The notes below the pieces were generated by a model. That model was not told where the DNA came from. It did no database searches and worked only from the letters and a program-made list of their open reading frames with translations. DNA of 26,398 nucleotides from CAYNEO01 sp964396245 (GTDB lineage Bacteria > Zixibacteria > MSB-5A5 > GN15 > FEB-12). Positions 23,351-26,398 of this stretch are shown here, one piece after another; positions within the stretch are counted from its first letter, which is position 1, and each line of letters begins with the position of its first letter. The translations under genes and the position numbers were made by a program. The stretch spans positions 1 through 26,398 of the forward strand of contig CAYNEO010000048.1 in assembly GCA_964396245.1 (NCBI GenBank), in the 5' to 3' direction.

Positions 23351-24556
23351 GTGGACAACTTAATTTACCTCGACAACGCTGCGACCTCCTGGCCAAAACC
23401 GGACAGGGTGTACGAATTCATGGTTGACTTCTACCGCGCGTGCGGTGTTAACCCCGGGCGCAGCGGTTTCGACAAAGCAATCGAGGCGGGCAATATCGTC
23501 GAGAATCTGCGGAATCGTCTGACGACGTTTTTCGGCGGCGATGGCGCCGTGCCCGAACGGCTGTGTTTCGGCTACAACGCTACCGACGCCCTCAACCTGA
23601 TCATACAGGGTCTTCTCACGAAGGGTGATCACGTCGTCACAACCAATCTCGAACACAATTCGGTCATCCGTCCGGTGAATCACCTGGTGCGTGACGCCGG
23701 TGTCGAGGCTACTTTCGTTGAGTTTGACGCAGACGGATTTGTCGATCCCGATGACATCAGGAAGGCCATCAGGCCGAACACGAAACTGGTTATTGTCAAT
23801 CACGGCTCCAATGTTCTCGGGACGGTGCAGCCGGTCGCGAAAATCGGCCGGATCTGCAAAGAAGCCGGGGTGACATTTGCGATCGACGCTTCGCAGACAG
23901 CCGGTATGGTGCCGATCGACATGACGAAGATGCATATCGACGTGCTCGCGTTCACCGGCCACAAGTCTCTCATGGGCTCTACCGGTATCGGCGGCATGTG
24001 CGTTCGTGACGGCGTCGAGATTCGCCACACGCGAAGCGGCGGCACCGGCGTCCGTTCGGCGTTTCCGTATCATCTCGATGAATACCCGTTTCGCATGGAA
24101 TACGGCACGCCCAATATGGTCGGTATTGCATCACTTTGGGCGGGGCAGGAATGGATTCAGGAGCAGGGTGGTGTCGAAGCGATCCACGCCAAAGAAATGA
24201 AACTGGCGCGAAAGCTGATCGAAGGATTCAAGAACATCGACGGCGTCGTCGTATACTGCTGTGACAGCTTGGAGAACCACCTGGCCACGGTGTCGATGAA
24301 TGTCGAGGGACTGGAAGCGGGCGATGTCGGGATCATGCTCGATGTTGATTTTAATATTGCCACCCGTACCGGCCTGCATTGTGCGCCGCTGGTTCACAAG
24401 CAGATCGGGACCCTGCCGATTCACGGTTCTGTCCGTTTCGCTATCGGTCCGTTCAACACCGAGGCGCATATCGACAAAGCGATCGAAGCCGTTCGCGAGA
24501 TTAGAAAGCGAGCAAGGACCATCAAAAACAATCGCCAGCAGGTACGCGGCAGCTGA
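23351..24556 (+). CDS. Cysteine desulfurase family PLP enzyme (SufS/CsdA-like group)
   Basis: A 401-residue fold-type I PLP enzyme. YLDNAATSWPKP, NLEHNSVIRPVNHL, IVNHGSNVLGTVQP, AIDASQTAGMVPIDM and FTGHKSLMGSTGIGG are visible, with Lys205 binding PLP. The Cys loop is RTGLHCAPLVHKQIGT, with Cys344 in the position of the catalytic cysteine of group II desulfurases. The Gly-Ser-Val-Arg-Phe end and the overall length match a desulfurase-like subfamily often annotated only as aminotransferase class V. Such enzymes release sulfur from cysteine as a persulfide for iron-sulfur clusters or thio-modification; the acceptor is not apparent here. The start is the GTG at 23351. It lies 42 bases after another class-V enzyme and probably shares its transcript, and a strong hairpin follows. 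Confidence 0.9.
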   Translation: MDNLIYLDNAATSWPKPDRVYEFMVDFYRACGVNPGRSGFDKAIEAGNIVENLRNRLTTFFGGDGAVPERLCFGYNATDALNLIIQGLLTKGDHVVTTNLEHNSVIRPVNHLVRDAGVEATFVEFDADGFVDPDDIRKAIRPNTKLVIVNHGSNVLGTVQPVAKIGRICKEAGVTFAIDASQTAGMVPIDMTKMHIDVLAFTGHKSLMGSTGIGGMCVRDGVEIRHTRSGGTGVRSAFPYHLDEYPFRMEYGTPNMVGIASLWAGQEWIQEQGGVEAIHAKEMKLARKLIEGFKNIDGVVVYCCDSLENHLATVSMNVEGLEAGDVGIMLDVDFNIATRTGLHCAPLVHKQIGTLPIHGSVRFAIGPFNTEAHIDKAIEAVREIRKRARTIKNNRQQVRGS

Positions 24557-24578
24557 TCGTCTACCCGCGAGCTTCAAA

Positions 24579-24615
24579 ACAGAAACGGCAGACACAGTGT
24601 GTCTGCCGTTTCTGT
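24579..24615. terminator. Perfect 17-bp hairpin between convergent genes
   Basis: ACAGAAACGGCAGACAC (24579-24595) pairs perfectly with GTGTCTGCCGTTTCTGT (24599-24615) across a 3-base loop. It lies between the desulfurase (+) and the P5C dehydrogenase (-), so it can stop transcripts from both sides. T-runs on each side are short. Confidence 0.8.
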
Positions 24616-24651
24616 ATGATTTGTGGCGAAGAAAACCCCTCGCCGCATTGT

Positions 24652-26274
24652 CTATTTCTTCATGTACGGGTACTTGAAGTCGGTCGGCGGGACAAAGTTC
24701 TCTTTCACCGAGCGCGGTGACGCCCACCTCAGCATATTCTGGATGGCGCCGGCTTTATCGTTCGTACCGGAAGCACGGCCGCCGCCGAAGGGCTGTTGAC
24801 CCACCACGGCGCCGGTCGGTTTGTCGTTAATGTAGAAATTGCCGGCCGCCTGCCTGAGCGTGCGCTCGGCCAGGACAACAGCCTGCCTGTCGGTCGAGAA
24901 GATAGCGCCGGTGAGCGCATATGGCGAAGTCTTATCGACCAGGTGCAGTGTTTCTGCAAAAGCGTTGTCCTCGTAAATGTACAGCGTCACCACCGGACCG
25001 AAGATTTCTTCTTCCATCAGCTTGAAATGCGGGTCGGTGGTGACAACCACGGTCGGCTCGATAAAGTAGCCCCTGGACATATCGTATTTGCCGCCGGCGA
25101 TAATCTCTGCATCCTTCGATTCCTTTGCATAATCGATGTACGACGTAATCGTCGTGAACGCCGCTTCATCGATTACCGCGCACATGAAATTGCTGAAATC
25201 TTCCGGGTCACCCATTTTGACCTCTTTGATTTGGGCCAGCAGGATTTCCTTGGTTTTCGGCCACTGAGATTTCGGCAAATAACAGCGCGACACCGCCGAA
25301 CATTTCTGACCCTGGTACTCGAACGCGCCACGGGTGATAGCTGTTGCCACCTGCGCGGGCACAGCCGACGGATGCGCGACGATGAAGTCCTTTCCGCCGG
25401 TTTCACCGACAATGCGCGGGTAGGCCTTATAGTTGGCAATATTCTCGCCGACGGTTTTCCACATCGACTGGAAAGTATTAGTCGACCCGGTGAAATGAAT
25501 TCCGGCCAGGCTCTTGTGCTTGAGCACGGAGTCGCCGATTGCCGAACCGCGGGCGAAGATCATATTGATCACGCCGGCGGGCAGTCCGGCCTCGCGGAGG
25601 ATTTTCATGAAGACGTGCGACGTGTAAACCGCGGTCGAGGCCGGTTTCCAGACTGTGACGTTACCGAGAATGGCCGGGGCAGTCGGAAGATTGCCGTTGA
25701 TCGAAATGAAATTGAACGGTGTGACCGCGAAGATGAATCCCTCGAGAGGACGGTGGTCGACGCGGTCCCATATCTGGTGACTGCTCAAAGGCTGAAAGTC
25801 GTAGATCTGCTGGGCGCCCCAGACGCCGAAACGGAGAAAATCAGCCAGCTCGCAGGCGGCATCGATTTCGGCCTGATGAGCCGTCTTGGAGTGGGCCAGC
25901 ATGGCGGCGGCGTTCATTTCGTAACGGTATGGTCCGGCCAAAAGGTCAGCGGCGCGGAGAAATATTGCGGCCCGCTGTTCCCAGGGCATCAACGACCACG
26001 TTTTCTGGGCCTCGACAGCGCTCTCGACAGCCATCTCGACTTCTTTCTTGTCCCCCTGGTAGTAGTAGCCCAGCACTTGCTTGAGGTTGTGCGGGCAGCG
26101 GATTTCGATCTTCTTTTCGGTCTTGACATCCTGGCCGTTGATGACCATCGGGATTTCAATCTGCTTGCTCTTCAGGTCGGCCAGAGCCTTCTTGAGTGCT
26201 TCCCTCTCGGGCGAACCGGGGGCATAACTGAACACCGGTTCGTTTTTCGGTTCCGGTACGCGGTATGAAACCAT
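24652..26274 (-). CDS. pruA: Delta-1-pyrroline-5-carboxylate dehydrogenase (ALDH4-type)
   Basis: A 540-residue aldehyde dehydrogenase that oxidises glutamate semialdehyde to glutamate with NAD+, the second step of proline breakdown. It matches the ALDH4A1-like P5CDH group. Motifs: AVTPFNFISINGNLPTAPA, VWKPASTAVYTSHV, IHFTGSTNTFQSM, RIVGETGGKDF with catalytic Glu291, and YQGQKCSAVSR with catalytic Cys325, 34 residues apart as in other ALDHs. INDKPTGAVVGQQPFGGGRASGTNDKAG is the conserved end, here read from 24739-24822. The start ATG at 26274 has GGAGG (26284-26280) 5 bases before it; the in-frame TTG at 26286 overlaps that site. No proline dehydrogenase gene is complete in the window. Another gene ends 20 bases upstream, implying an operon. 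Confidence 0.93.
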   Translation of the reverse strand: MVSYRVPEPKNEPVFSYAPGSPEREALKKALADLKSKQIEIPMVINGQDVKTEKKIEIRCPHNLKQVLGYYYQGDKKEVEMAVESAVEAQKTWSLMPWEQRAAIFLRAADLLAGPYRYEMNAAAMLAHSKTAHQAEIDAACELADFLRFGVWGAQQIYDFQPLSSHQIWDRVDHRPLEGFIFAVTPFNFISINGNLPTAPAILGNVTVWKPASTAVYTSHVFMKILREAGLPAGVINMIFARGSAIGDSVLKHKSLAGIHFTGSTNTFQSMWKTVGENIANYKAYPRIVGETGGKDFIVAHPSAVPAQVATAITRGAFEYQGQKCSAVSRCYLPKSQWPKTKEILLAQIKEVKMGDPEDFSNFMCAVIDEAAFTTITSYIDYAKESKDAEIIAGGKYDMSRGYFIEPTVVVTTDPHFKLMEEEIFGPVVTLYIYEDNAFAETLHLVDKTSPYALTGAIFSTDRQAVVLAERTLRQAAGNFYINDKPTGAVVGQQPFGGGRASGTNDKAGAIQNMLRWASPRSVKENFVPPTDFKYPYMKK

Positions 26275-26294
26275 GGGATCCTCCAATTATGTCT

Positions 26295-26398
26295 TTAGAC
26301 AGCAGTCGCTTTCAACCCTTCCGGACCGGCCGCATCGGCCAAATCCGGGACCTGTATGATAACGAGAACACGGCTCGCGGGCAAGCGGTTCAGGTGGA
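26295..26398 (-). CDS. 3' end of a gene upstream of the P5C dehydrogenase (partial)
   Basis: On the minus strand a frame is open from the right edge to a TAA at 26297-26295, ending ...VLVIIQVPDLADAAGPEGLKATAV, a plausible protein tail. Its stop lies 20 bases before the P5CDH ATG, with GGAGG between them, so the two are probably co-transcribed. The product cannot be identified; a proline dehydrogenase would be expected by context, but nothing in these 34 residues shows it. Confidence 0.5.
   Translation of the reverse strand, partial: HLNRLPASRVLVIIQVPDLADAAGPEGLKATAV

Noticed and set aside
24796..26268. 490-codon open frame antisense to the P5C dehydrogenase
   Set aside because: It mirrors a clear ALDH gene with catalytic residues, and its translation is rich in Arg, His and Gly without a domain.

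Overview
The window looks like a piece of a diderm (outer-membrane-bearing) bacterial chromosome from the FCB group. It encodes a secreted protein with a type IX secretion (Por) sorting tail of the NYPNPFNPTT kind, an OmpA-family porin with thrombospondin type-3 calcium repeats, at least one probable lipoprotein, and many genes starting with TTG or GTG behind good Shine-Dalgarno sites. The sorting-tail style resembles candidate phyla such as Zixibacteria, but that assignment is inference. No rRNA, tRNA, CRISPR array, transposase or phage gene was seen, so this reads as core or chromosomal accessory DNA rather than a mobile island.

Layout. 1-560: tail of an upstream gene, a terminator and a long non-coding leader. 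576-1430: type IX cargo protein followed by a terminator. 1655-3838: GH35-type beta-galactosidase behind a near-consensus promoter. 3851-5581: gamma-glutamyltranspeptidase, whose end overlaps that of the convergent gene 5575-6867 (exported bactofilin-like membrane protein). 7053-7598: DUF3592 membrane protein. 7710-11302: two translationally coupled, paralogous secreted proteins built from about 130-residue repeats that I cannot assign to any family. 11438-13186: CstA-type carbon-starvation transporter.

13256-20387 is a tight co-directional run: membrane GAF-GGDEF diguanylate cyclase, NagZ hexosaminidase, AnmK kinase, SpoIID-like lipoprotein, OmpA/TSP3 porin and a 2H phosphoesterase. SpoIID, NagZ and AnmK can be read as consecutive steps of anhydromuropeptide recycling: glycan cleavage outside, sugar removal inside, then anhydro-sugar phosphorylation. 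20574-21800 is a GT4 glycosyltransferase. 21881-24556 holds two adjacent class-V PLP enzymes of the cysteine desulfurase superfamily. A perfect 17-bp hairpin then separates them from the convergent delta-1-pyrroline-5-carboxylate dehydrogenase (24652-26274), which has the end of another gene 20 bases upstream.

The most novel-looking items are the paralogous secreted repeat proteins at 7710-11302 and the diguanylate cyclase/peptidoglycan-recycling cluster at 13256-18309. The GH35 enzyme also lacks the canonical Asn-Glu catalytic pair.
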